Assembly: GCA_031553675.1 (NCBI GenBank)
Contig: JAVBLF010000126.1
Location: 1-9,791, forward strand
Direction: 5' to 3'
Origin: JAVBLF01 sp031553675
Lineage (GTDB): Bacteria; Bacillota; Clostridia; Christensenellales; CALWSW01
DNA length: 9,791 nucleotides
The notes below the pieces were generated by a model. It saw nothing but the letters and a program-made list of their open reading frames with translations, did no database searches and was not told where the DNA came from. This document shows, one piece after another, positions 1 to 5,449 of the stretch; the first letter of the stretch is position 1, and each line of letters begins with the position of its first letter. Both the position numbers and the translations under genes were made by a program.

Positions 1-21
1 TGCGCACGGCGCAACCAGTTT

Positions 22-50
22 ATTGTACCGGATACTTTCGCATGCGTCAA
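22..50 (-). promoter_or_regulatory. Leftward sigma-A-type promoter at window edge
   Basis: On the minus strand TTGACG (50-45) is followed after exactly 17 nt by TACAAT (27-22), matching the housekeeping consensus at five of six positions in each box. Transcription would start near position 15 and run out of the left edge, so the gene it serves is not visible. It lies just downstream, in its own direction, of the hairpin repeat at 72-151. Confidence 0.6.
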
Positions 51-71
51 GAAAGGAAAGAGTGTTTTTTT

Positions 72-151
72 CTTTTTTCTTCCGACTTTTTGAAAAAAGT
101 CGGCCAAAAACTTTCCACCACCGCAGCGCCCCGGGATGCCCGGCTCCCGCC
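72..151 (-). repeat. Hairpin repeat family 1, copy A
   Basis: About 80 nt matching the metG leader at 3621-3698 block by block: CTTTTTTCT (72-80), a hairpin, AACTTTC (109-115), CACC, GCCCCG (128-133) and a GCTCCCGCC-like end (143-151). The hairpin is a perfect 10-bp stem (82-91 with 94-103) closed by GA. A smaller GC stem (131-135 with 139-143) follows. No T-tract follows the hairpin on either strand, so it does not look like a simple terminator. I do not recognise a named family. The strand given follows copy B, which is the leader of a minus-strand gene. Confidence 0.5.
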
Positions 152-187
152 AGGCACCCCGCCCGAGCATCCGGAAACGAGTGAGGC

Positions 188-216
188 TTGTCAGCTTCGC
201 GCCGTGTTTATACAAT
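188..216 (+). promoter_or_regulatory. csaA promoter
   Basis: TTGTCA (188-193), a 17-nt spacer and TACAAT (211-216) form a good sigma-A promoter. Transcription would begin near 223, giving a leader of about 26 nt that contains the GGGAGG ribosome binding site at 237-242, six nt before the ATG at 249. Confidence 0.65.
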
Positions 217-248
217 AGATAAGCAACAATGCATCCGGGAGGTTTCTG

Positions 249-587
249 ATGGCTAGCATAATTACAATGGAAGATTTTACAAAGCTCGACATCCGCGTCG
301 GCGAGGTCGTTCGCGCTGTGACGTTCGAAAAGGCACGAAAGCCCGCGTACAAGCTCTGGGTGGACTATGGCGACGAGATCGGCGTCAAAAAGTCGAGCGC
401 GCAACTTACGCAGTGCTATATGCCCGAAGATTTGATCGGCAGGCAGGTGCTCGGCGTCGTCAACTTCCCGCCTCGGCAGATCGCGGATTTCATGTCGGAG
501 GCGCTTGTACTGGGTGTGTATGCCGATCAGGGTGTCGTTTTGATTCAGCCGCAGCAGGCCGTCAAAAAGGGCGACAAGCTCGGCTAA
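249..587 (+). CDS. csaA: CsaA-family tRNA-binding-domain protein (export-related chaperone)
   Basis: A 112-residue protein consisting of a single OB-fold tRNA-binding domain, about the length of Bacillus CsaA (near 110). Family marks are FTKLDIRVG (10-18), FEKARKPAYKL (26-36), GVKKSSAQLTQ (45-55) and NFPPRQIADFMSEALVLG (72-89). CsaA is known as a dimeric cytoplasmic protein with chaperone activity linked to SecA and preprotein export; the fold is the same as the C-terminal appendage of methionyl-tRNA synthetase, also present here in MetG. The ATG at 249 is supported by GGGAGG at 237-242 and by the promoter at 188-216, so the gene appears monocistronic. It converges on tatD and shares the terminator at 598-623. 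Identity is near certain from the motifs; the physiological role is inferred from the family. Confidence 0.93.
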   Translation: MASIITMEDFTKLDIRVGEVVRAVTFEKARKPAYKLWVDYGDEIGVKKSSAQLTQCYMPEDLIGRQVLGVVNFPPRQIADFMSEALVLGVYADQGVVLIQPQQAVKKGDKLG

Positions 588-597
588 ATCCCCAACA

Positions 598-623
598 AAA
601 AAGTGGCGGAAATGCCACTTTTT
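598..623. terminator. Bidirectional terminator between csaA and tatD
   Basis: Perfect 10-bp stem, AAAAAGTGGC (598-607) with GCCACTTTTT (614-623), loop GGAAAT. T-rich sequence follows on the plus strand, and the A-run at 597-602 reads as a T-run on the minus strand. It lies 10 nt after the csaA stop and 10 nt after the tatD stop, so it can end both convergent transcripts. Confidence 0.85.
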
Positions 624-633
624 GTTTTGCGTC

Positions 634-1401
634 TCAGGTGATGCCAAACAAGCGTTTACCGTTTTCGAGTGTGATGCGCGCCATCTCATCGGAAGGCAGG
701 CCGTGGAGTTCGGCGAGCTTGTCGCAGGCCAGGGTGACAAAGCCGGGATCGTTGCGCTTGCCGCGGTGCGGGACGGGCGTCATATAGGGGCAGTCCGTCT
801 CGATCAGCAGGCGATCGAGTGGCACGGCTTGCGCAGCCTTGCAGGGGCGGCGGGCTTTGTCAAAGGTGATCGCGCCCCCGAAACCGAGGTAGAGGCCCAA
901 ATCCACAAAGTCTTTCGTCATCTCGGCGCTCCCGCTAAAGCAGTGCATGACGCCGCGCAACTTTCCGGCAAAGGGCTTCAGGGCGGCGAGCATGTCGTCG
1001 TGGGCTTCGCGGTCGTGCAGGATGACAGGCTTGTCCATCTCGACAGCCAATTCCAGCTGTTCGCGGAGGACGCGTTCTTGCACGTCGCGCGGCGAAAAGT
1101 CGTAGTGGTAGTCGAGCCCGATCTCGCCCAACGCGACGCATTTTTCGTCGCGCAGACGGTTTGATAGGTCGAGCAAGTAGTCGTCAGGCAGATCGGCGGC
1201 GGAATGCGGATGCACACCGTAGGCCGCGTAGATGAAGTCGCGTTCGGACAGGAGCTTGACGGCTTCCCAGTCTTCCGGCTCGGTGCCGCACTCGACGACG
1301 AGTGCGACGCCCCGTTCCGGCAACGACGCCACAAGCGCGTCCCTGTCCTCGTCAAAGTGCCTTGCGCTCAAGTGCGCGTGTGTATCGAAGTAGCGCAGCA
1401 A
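634..1401 (-). CDS. tatD: TatD-family metal-dependent hydrolase (putative DNase)
   Basis: A 255-residue protein of the TatD/YcfH amidohydrolase-like TIM-barrel family, the usual length. All metal-site motifs are present: FDTHAHL (5-11, His8 and His10), GVHPH (62-66), GEIGLDYH (92-99, Glu93), ILHDRE (127-132, His129), MHCFSG (152-157, His153) and ETDCPY (201-206, Asp203). Family members are Mg-dependent 3'-5' exonucleases or deoxyribonucleases of the cytoplasm. The start is TTG (1401-1399), with GAGGG seven nt upstream and the motif FDTHAH five residues in, as in homologues. It lies downstream of metG on the same strand, the classic Firmicutes order, but with a 238-nt gap filled by repeats. 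No convincing promoter of its own was seen, so it may depend on metG transcription. The substrate in vivo is not shown by the sequence. Confidence 0.93.
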   Translation of the reverse strand: MLRYFDTHAHLSARHFDEDRDALVASLPERGVALVVECGTEPEDWEAVKLLSERDFIYAAYGVHPHSAADLPDDYLLDLSNRLRDEKCVALGEIGLDYHYDFSPRDVQERVLREQLELAVEMDKPVILHDREAHDDMLAALKPFAGKLRGVMHCFSGSAEMTKDFVDLGLYLGFGGAITFDKARRPCKAAQAVPLDRLLIETDCPYMTPVPHRGKRNDPGFVTLACDKLAELHGLPSDEMARITLENGKRLFGIT

Positions 1402-1446
1402 ATTCTTGCCCTCACGTAAAAGATCTTCCGATCGGGATTCTCAAGG

Positions 1447-1519
1447 GGTTCGAGCGAACGCTCGAACGGGAGCTGAACATTTTTGTGCAACTCACCGGGG
1501 CTGAGCGCTTAGCGCGAAG
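1447..1519 (-). repeat. Hairpin repeat family 2, copy 1 (tatD-proximal)
   Basis: First of two roughly 73-nt direct copies between metG and tatD. It has a perfect 9-bp inverted repeat (1448-1456 with 1459-1467), then GGG, then a stem of 8 pairs out of 10 (1470-1479 with 1484-1493, loop TTTT), then a GCTGAGCGCTTAGCG tail. The second stem is a degenerate version of the perfect stem in copy 2. The strand assigned is that of the surrounding genes and is arbitrary for the repeat itself. Confidence 0.6.
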
Positions 1520-1544
1520 CTTGACCCTTTGGCTGGGGTTTGGG

Positions 1545-1617
1545 GGTTGAGGCGAGCAGCCTCAACGGGAATTGCACATTTTTGTGCAATTCACTGGGGT
1601 TGAGCGCGTAGCGAACA
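1545..1617 (-). repeat. Hairpin repeat family 2, copy 2 (metG-proximal)
   Basis: Second copy, offset by 98 nt from the first. An 8-bp stem (1546-1553 with 1559-1566, loop GAGCA) is followed by a perfect 10-bp stem (1569-1578 with 1583-1592, loop TTTT) and a GTTGAGCGCGTAGCG tail. The first stem has different arm sequences from copy 1 yet is still fully complementary. It starts 22 nt after the metG stop codon in the direction of transcription. Neither hairpin has a clear T-tract on the minus strand, so it is not an obvious metG terminator. Confidence 0.6.
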
Positions 1618-1639
1618 ACTGAAGTCCCCCATCGTCCCC

Positions 1640-3610
1640 CTAGCGTACCACCCAACCGTCGGGCACGTCGGAAAGCGAGGTGATCAGCGAAAGTTCCTTG
1701 TCCTCGTCGTCGGAGGTTGCGAGGATCATGCCGTGGCTGACGAAGCCGCGCATCTTGCGGGGCTTGAGGTTAGCGACGACGACGACCGTTTTACCGACGA
1801 GCGCTTCAGGATCGGGGTACCATTTGCGGATGCCCGAAAGGATGGTGCGCGTTTCGTCGCCCATCTTGACTTCGAGCTTGAGCAGCTTGTCTGCGCCCTC
1901 GACGAGCTCGCAGCTTAACACGCGGGCGGTGCGGAGCTGGATTTTCGCGAAGTCGTCGATCGTGATCTCGGCGGCTTCGGGCGCTGGCTCGGCGGGAGCG
2001 GGGGGCGTTTGCGCTTCGGGTGGCGGCGCGGTGGCCGTCTTCGGGTTGAGGGCGACAAGCGCTTCCAGTTCCTTCGCCACGTCGATGCGCGGGAAAAGGG
2101 CGTCGCCCTTCTGCACGCGGAGACCGGCGGGCAAGAGGCCGAAGCTTGCCAGGGCGTCCCAGTTGATCATGCTTTCGTCGGTGCAGCCGAGCTGTTCGAG
2201 TATGCGCTTGGGGGTGCGCGTCAGGAAGGGCTCGATCAGGCCGGCGACGAGGCGCAGCGATTCGGCGAGATGGTAGAGCACGGTACCGAGGCGGGGTTGG
2301 TCAGACGCGTTTTTCGCGAGGATCCACGGCGCCGTGACGTCGATGTACTTGTTGCAGGCGCCGATGTAGCGCCAAATGGCGGCGAGCGCGTCCGAGATGT
2401 GGAAGTCGGCCATGTTGGTCTCGACCTCGGCGCGAAGAGCCAGCGCTTGGGCGATCAGGGCTTCGTCGACGCCGTTTTTCTCGGCGGGCGCTGGCAGCAC
2501 ACCGTCGAAGTACTTTTCGATCATCGCGACCGTGCGGCTGACGAGGTTGCCGAGGTCATTGGCGAGGTCGGCGTTCATGCGGTTGAGCAGCGCTTCGTTG
2601 GAGAAAAGGCCGTCCTGGCCAAAAGCGACGTCGCGCAGCAAGAAGTAGCGGATGGCATCGACGCCGTAGCGCTCGACCAACTTGACGGGATCGACGACGT
2701 TACCCTTGCTTTTGGACATCTTGCCGCCGTCGAGCAGCAGCCAGCCGTGGCCGAAGACCTGATCGGGCAGCGGTTCGCCGAGTGCCATGAGGATGATCGG
2801 CCAAATGATCGTGTGGAAACGGACGATCTCTTTGCCGACGATGTGGGTCGCGGGCCAATACTTCTGGTAGAGGGAATCGTCATCGGTGCCATAGCCGAGC
2901 GCCGTGATGTAGTTGCTCAGAGCGTCGATCCAGACGTAAACGACGTGCTTGTCGTCAAAGTCGACCGGCACACCCCACTTAAAGCTGGTGCGCGAAACGC
3001 TGAGGTCTTCCAGGCCAGGGAGCAGGAAGTTTTGCAGCATCTCGTTGGCGCGTGAGGTCGGCTGGATGAAGGCGGGATTTTGGCGTATGTGCTCGATCAG
3101 GCGGTCGGCGTACTTCGAGAGGCGCAGGAAATAGCTTTCTTCCTCGACGCGCTCAACCGGCCGCCCGCAGTCGGGGCACATGCCGTCGTTGAGCTGACGT
3201 TCGAGCCAGAAGCTCTCGCAAGGCGTGCAGTACCAGCCCTCGTAGCTTCCCTTGTAAATGTCGCCCTGCTCATAGAGCCGTTTGAAGATCTTCTGCACGC
3301 CCTCGATGTGGCGCGTCTCGGTCGTGCGGATGAAATCGTCGTAGCCGATGTCCATGATCTCCCAGAGCGACTGGAAATTCGCGACGATGCGATCGACGTA
3401 TTCGATCGGCGTGCAGCCCGCTTTTTCGGCGGCGCGCTCGATCTTCTGGCCATGCTCGTCCGTGCCGGTCAGAAAGCGCACGTCGTACCCCATCTTCCGC
3501 CTGTAGCGCGCGATCGCGTCCGTCGCCACGCTGCAATACGTATGGCCGACATGCGGGTTGTCGTTCGGGTAGTAGATCGGTGTCGTGATGTAAAACGTCT
3601 CTTTGCTCAT
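1640..3610 (-). CDS. metG: Methionyl-tRNA synthetase with C-terminal tRNA-binding domain
   Basis: Charges tRNA-Met with methionine in the cytoplasm. From the chosen start the protein is 656 residues, the size of the Firmicutes enzyme. The class I signature is PHVGH (19-23), with KMSKS at 297-301. A zinc knuckle (Cys128-x2-Cys131, Cys145-x2-Cys148) lies in the connective region, followed by the helical anticodon-binding domain. A Pro/Ala-rich linker (about 523-548) leads to the OB-fold tRNA-binding domain (549-656), a paralogue of CsaA. The open frame extends to 3700, but the ATG at 3610 starts the conserved MSKETFYITTPIYYPN segment and is preceded by AAGGATGG at good spacing; a second in-frame ATG nine nt upstream sits directly on the AAAGG and is less likely. 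A hairpin repeat forms the leader. No clear promoter was found in the 189-nt gap after comB, so read-through from comB is possible. Confidence 0.97.
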   Translation of the reverse strand: MSKETFYITTPIYYPNDNPHVGHTYCSVATDAIARYRRKMGYDVRFLTGTDEHGQKIERAAEKAGCTPIEYVDRIVANFQSLWEIMDIGYDDFIRTTETRHIEGVQKIFKRLYEQGDIYKGSYEGWYCTPCESFWLERQLNDGMCPDCGRPVERVEEESYFLRLSKYADRLIEHIRQNPAFIQPTSRANEMLQNFLLPGLEDLSVSRTSFKWGVPVDFDDKHVVYVWIDALSNYITALGYGTDDDSLYQKYWPATHIVGKEIVRFHTIIWPIILMALGEPLPDQVFGHGWLLLDGGKMSKSKGNVVDPVKLVERYGVDAIRYFLLRDVAFGQDGLFSNEALLNRMNADLANDLGNLVSRTVAMIEKYFDGVLPAPAEKNGVDEALIAQALALRAEVETNMADFHISDALAAIWRYIGACNKYIDVTAPWILAKNASDQPRLGTVLYHLAESLRLVAGLIEPFLTRTPKRILEQLGCTDESMINWDALASFGLLPAGLRVQKGDALFPRIDVAKELEALVALNPKTATAPPPEAQTPPAPAEPAPEAAEITIDDFAKIQLRTARVLSCELVEGADKLLKLEVKMGDETRTILSGIRKWYPDPEALVGKTVVVVANLKPRKMRGFVSHGMILATSDDEDKELSLITSLSDVPDGWVVR

Positions 3611-3620
3611 GTTTACCATC

Positions 3621-3698
3621 CTTTTTTCTGCTTCTTTTCTCGAAAGATAAAGAAGCAAAAGAACTTTCATACACCTGCGGTGCCCCGACGCCCCCGCC
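3621..3698 (-). repeat. Hairpin repeat family 1, copy B (metG leader)
   Basis: About 78 nt alignable with 72-151: CTTTTTTCT (3621-3629), hairpin, AACTTTC (3662-3668), CACC, GCCCCG (3682-3687) and GCCCCCGCC (3690-3698). The hairpin has a 9-bp outer stem (3629-3637 with 3649-3657) plus an inner TCT/AGA stem closed by CGAA. As metG mRNA it would end about 18 nt before the start codon, directly upstream of the AAGGATGG ribosome binding site, so it could influence metG translation or mRNA stability. Confidence 0.5.
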
Positions 3699-3765
3699 AT
3701 GATAGGGGCGAGGATGTCGATGTTTCTTTCGATATAAATACGTTTGTACGTTTTGCCGCTTGATG

Positions 3766-3787
3766 GGGCCTCTTTGAAAAGGGGCCC
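3766..3787 (-). terminator. Candidate comB terminator hairpin
   Basis: A 10-bp stem with one G-T wobble (3766-3775 with 3778-3787) and a 2-nt turn lies 13 nt after the comB stop in its direction of transcription. No T-tract follows on the minus strand, so termination, if any, is probably partial. The remaining sequence to metG (3699-3765) shows nothing I can name. Confidence 0.35.
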
Positions 3788-3799
3788 TTCGCCCGGGTC

Positions 3800-4516
3800 C
3801 TAGCGCAGCCTCGTAATTTGATGCGACGCGTAGTGCGGGATGACCTCCGAGACGTCCTCTTCGAAGCAAAATTCGAGGTCGTCTTGAAAGCCGAGGGCGG
3901 CGAGGCGGCGATAGTGGCGGCACTTCGCAAGCAGTTCGCGATCTTCGCGGGCGACGAGGTAAAACTGCTCCGCGACAAGGCCCATGTCGTCGATCTCACA
4001 GCGCGCCCTGAGTGTGCGGAGGCCGTTGATCAAAGCGCCCGCGCCGTAAATGTCGTCGGCAGAGTAATCGCCGTCGGTGCCGGCGCACAGCAGGGCGATC
4101 GGGCGATCGGTTTGTTTGAGGAGCTCGCAAAGCGCACGGCGGTTTCGAAGGGCGCCGATCAGGATCGGGTCGCAGTTTTCGACGTGTTTGATCGCCTGTG
4201 TGCCGTTCGTGGTGGCCATGACGACCGTTTTGTCCTGGACACGCGCGGCCGTGAATTCGATCGGCGAATTGCCCAGGTCGAAGCCGTCGATCGGTTTGCC
4301 CTCGCGCTCGCCGGCGAGCAAGGTGCCGCCGCCGCGCGCACGTCGGAGCGCGACGGCTTCTTCGAGCGTCGTGACCGGAATGACGCAGTCGGCGCCCATT
4401 TCGATCGCTTCGAGTATGCTCGTGCTGGCGCGCAAGATATCGAGCACGACCACAACGTGATCGCGGAGCTTTCGGTCGTTGGCGTCGGCATAGTTGGCAA
4501 AGACGTCGATTCGCAT
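3800..4516 (-). CDS. comB: ComB-family 2-phosphosulfolactate phosphatase homologue
   Basis: A 238-residue protein of the 2-phosphosulfolactate phosphatase (ComB) family, Mg-dependent enzymes that in methanogens act in coenzyme M synthesis. Conserved segments are LDILRAST (25-32), LAGEREG (67-73), GFDLGNSP (78-85), ATTNGT (101-106) and, near residue 155, CAGTDGDYSADD followed by GAGALI. The open frame runs up to 4831, but the ATG at 4516 begins the conserved MRIDVFAN and has GAGAGGA five nt upstream; the longer frame would also run through the promoter at 4623-4631. No comA, comC or other sulfonate gene is nearby. ComB homologues are widespread in bacteria that do not make coenzyme M, so sulfolactate metabolism or an unassigned phosphatase role is possible. 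Family membership is firm, substrate is not. Confidence 0.88.
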   Translation of the reverse strand: MRIDVFANYADANDRKLRDHVVVVLDILRASTSILEAIEMGADCVIPVTTLEEAVALRRARGGGTLLAGEREGKPIDGFDLGNSPIEFTAARVQDKTVVMATTNGTQAIKHVENCDPILIGALRNRRALCELLKQTDRPIALLCAGTDGDYSADDIYGAGALINGLRTLRARCEIDDMGLVAEQFYLVAREDRELLAKCRHYRRLAALGFQDDLEFCFEEDVSEVIPHYASHQITRLR

Positions 4517-4622
4517 GGCAGTCCTCTCGTTTCGGGTGCATGGTGTCGCATTCGGTGTGGCATCGTATGGCGTAAAGTCGGCGCTTCGAACAGGATTGGT
4601 CAACGCCCTTTCGCTTTTTCGT

Positions 4623-4631
4623 ATTATAACA
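4623..4631 (-). promoter_or_regulatory. comB promoter with extended -10
   Basis: On the minus strand TGT (4631-4629) directly precedes a perfect TATAAT (4628-4623), an extended -10 box. The -35 region (near 4646-4651, TATGTT) is weak, as is common with extended -10 promoters. The start point would be near 4616, giving a leader of about 100 nt. That leader holds three imperfect GGTGYRGCAT-like direct repeats at 4533-4563. Confidence 0.55.
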
Positions 4632-4767
4632 TGCTTTTTTGGAAAAACATAGGCCGCGAAAAGCAGCGCGCACAGGCCCGCCGCGCATAAGGACCTTCGC
4701 TGATATCTCTGCAGCGCGGCCGTCAAATGCCACAAGAAATCCCTCTTTCTACCAAGCGAAAAAAGGC

Positions 4768-4795
4768 TTGCATTATGGCGAAAGTCGTGTATAAT
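4768..4795 (+). promoter_or_regulatory. Promoter of the tRNA-Val / 6S-like / tRNA-Gln operon
   Basis: TTGCAT (4768-4773), a 16-nt spacer and a perfect TATAAT (4790-4795). The expected start near 4802 leaves about 40 nt before tRNA-Val. It diverges from the comB promoter. No other promoter was found before tRNA-Gln, so it may serve all three RNA genes. Confidence 0.6.
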
Positions 4796-4841
4796 AATCA
4801 ATGTGCCCAGGCGAAACAGGCAGCCGGACACCCACGCTTAC

Positions 4842-4918
4842 GGGGTTATAGCTCAGTTGGTTAGAGCGCTACGTTGACATCGTAGAGGTCGATGGTTCGA
4901 GTCCATTTAACCCCACCA
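4842..4918 (+). tRNA. tRNA-Val (anticodon GAC)
   Basis: A complete cloverleaf: acceptor GGGGTTA/TAACCCC, D-stem GCTC/GAGC, anticodon stem CTACG/CGTAG with loop TTGACAT (anticodon GAC, reading GUC and GUU), T-stem GATGG/CCATT with TTCGAGT loop, discriminator A and an encoded CCA (4916-4918). It is 77 nt including CCA. The next RNA begins only a few nt after the CCA. Confidence 0.96.
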
Positions 4919-4919
4919 A

Positions 4920-5120
4920 ACACGATCCTGGATTGTTCGTTACGTATTAGGTCTTTTACCCACAAAGTGACCACGGATCCCCTTGTCCAAGCCGCAATGT
5001 CAAGCCCTGCGCAGGTTAACCCCTCCGCCATGGGGACGGCAAATCGGTTAAGCGGGGGCTCCACCCTGCTGAGAAGCGGGTGTAAATTCTAGTACGGACG
5101 GCAATTCCGGGGTACTTTTT
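4920..5120 (+). ncRNA. ssrS: Probable 6S RNA
   Basis: Hand folding shows a rod of about 195 nt. The ends pair in an 11-bp closing stem with one bulge (4925-4935 with 5102-5113). After an internal loop there is an 8-bp helix (4943-4950 with 5089-5096). A large central bubble follows, with 24 nt on the 5' side (4951-4974) and, on the 3' side, a local hairpin with a GAGA loop (5062-5070 with 5075-5082). The apical arm includes 4975-4982 with 5055-5062 and 4990-4994 with 5045-5049. Closing stem, promoter-like bubble with a 3'-side hairpin, apical arm and length all match 6S RNA, which binds the sigma-A RNA polymerase holoenzyme and represses promoters. A T5 run (5116-5120) follows, and 5091-5116 can alternatively fold as a small terminator. 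SRP RNA and riboswitches were considered and lack their motifs. The exact ends are estimates. Confidence 0.6.
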
Positions 5121-5133
5121 CATCAATCGCCCT

Positions 5134-5207
5134 AGCGGAATAGTGTAACGGTAGCACCTACGACTCTGACTCGTATTGTGTTGGTTCGAATCCAGCTTCC
5201 GCTGCCA
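5134..5207 (+). tRNA. tRNA-Gln (anticodon CTG)
   Basis: A complete cloverleaf: acceptor AGCGGAA/TTCCGCT, D-stem GTGT/GCAC with one wobble, anticodon stem TACGA/TCGTA with loop CTCTGAC (anticodon CTG, reading CAG), T-stem GTTGG/CCAGC with TTCGAAT loop, discriminator G and encoded CCA. It is 74 nt including CCA. A weak A1-U72 pair and G73 agree with glutamine identity rules. It lies 13 nt after the T-run of the 6S-like RNA, without a visible promoter of its own. Confidence 0.95.
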
Positions 5208-5208
5208 G

Positions 5209-5242
5209 GCCTTGCAGAAATGATCTTCTGCGAGGCTTTTTT
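5209..5242 (+). terminator. Terminator of the stable-RNA operon
   Basis: An 11-bp stem with one wobble (5209-5219 with 5226-5236), a 6-nt loop and a T6 run (5237-5242). It begins 2 nt after the CCA of tRNA-Gln, a classic intrinsic terminator position. Confidence 0.9.
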
Positions 5243-5256
5243 ATGTTGCGTTTCGT

Positions 5257-5276
5257 TTCGATATGCAGATATCGAA
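5257..5276. promoter_or_regulatory. Palindrome upstream of the surface-gene promoter (candidate operator)
   Basis: A perfect 8-bp inverted repeat, TTCGATAT (5257-5264) and ATATCGAA (5269-5276), separated by GCAG. It ends 12 nt before the -35 box at 5289, a position suited to an activator or a repressor. There is no T-tract, and it lies beyond the operon terminator, so a terminator role is unlikely. Confidence 0.4.
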
Positions 5277-5288
5277 TCATTGGCAGGA

Positions 5289-5317
5289 TTGACAATTACA
5301 TATTTTACCTGTATTAT
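5289..5317 (+). promoter_or_regulatory. Promoter of the beta-helix surface protein gene
   Basis: Consensus TTGACA (5289-5294), 17-nt spacer, TATTAT (5312-5317). The predicted start near 5324 gives a leader of about 125 nt before the ATG at 5450. Confidence 0.75.
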
Positions 5318-5324
5318 ATTGGTA

Positions 5325-5340
5325 GTTGCAGGTTTGCAAC
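5325..5340 (+). promoter_or_regulatory. 5'-end stem-loop of the surface-gene mRNA
   Basis: GTTGCA (5325-5330) and TGCAAC (5335-5340) form a 6-bp hairpin with a GGTT loop almost exactly at the predicted transcription start. Such 5'-terminal stem-loops commonly protect mRNAs from 5'-end-dependent decay; that role here is inference. The rest of the leader (5341-5435) shows no recognised riboswitch. Confidence 0.35.
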
Positions 5341-5449
5341 GTTACGACCGCAGCGTTTCCATTTCTTTGCGACGCAATCGCAGTTTTCGCGCGGTGCCAT
5401 TCCGCCCGGAACTGGATTCGTTACGCGTATCTTTTGAGGTGCATGCAAA

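Noticed and set aside
1447..1617. CRISPR-like array
   Set aside because: Only two copies, with a spacer too short and a repeat too long and diverged; each copy is itself a double hairpin.
2009..3055. 348-codon open frame antisense to metG
   Set aside because: It lies wholly inside metG on the other strand, has a composition rich in Val/Asp/Arg typical of the reverse frame of GC-rich genes, and lacks a ribosome binding site or recognisable domain.
3611..3700. N-terminal extension of metG by 30 codons
   Set aside because: The extension is translated hairpin repeat with no conservation expected; the ribosome binding site and the conserved enzyme start favour 3610.
4517..4831. N-terminal extension of comB by 105 codons
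   Set aside because: It would cross the comB promoter at 4623-4631; homologues begin at MRIDVF, and a good ribosome binding site precedes that ATG.
4861..5064. 67-codon minus-strand open frame over tRNA-Val and the 6S-like RNA
   Set aside because: Its end translates the complement of tRNA-Val (a GGVKWTRTIDL-type string), a common false protein call over tRNA genes.
5068..5074. GCTGAGA resembling the TPP riboswitch core
   Set aside because: The other conserved TPP elements (such as the GAACCTGATC segment) are absent, and the bases fit a local hairpin within the 6S-like fold.
4920..5120. SRP (4.5S/scRNA) or tmRNA as the identity of the structured RNA
   Set aside because: The conserved SRP GGAAG loop region is missing, and the length and absence of a tag-coding frame exclude tmRNA.
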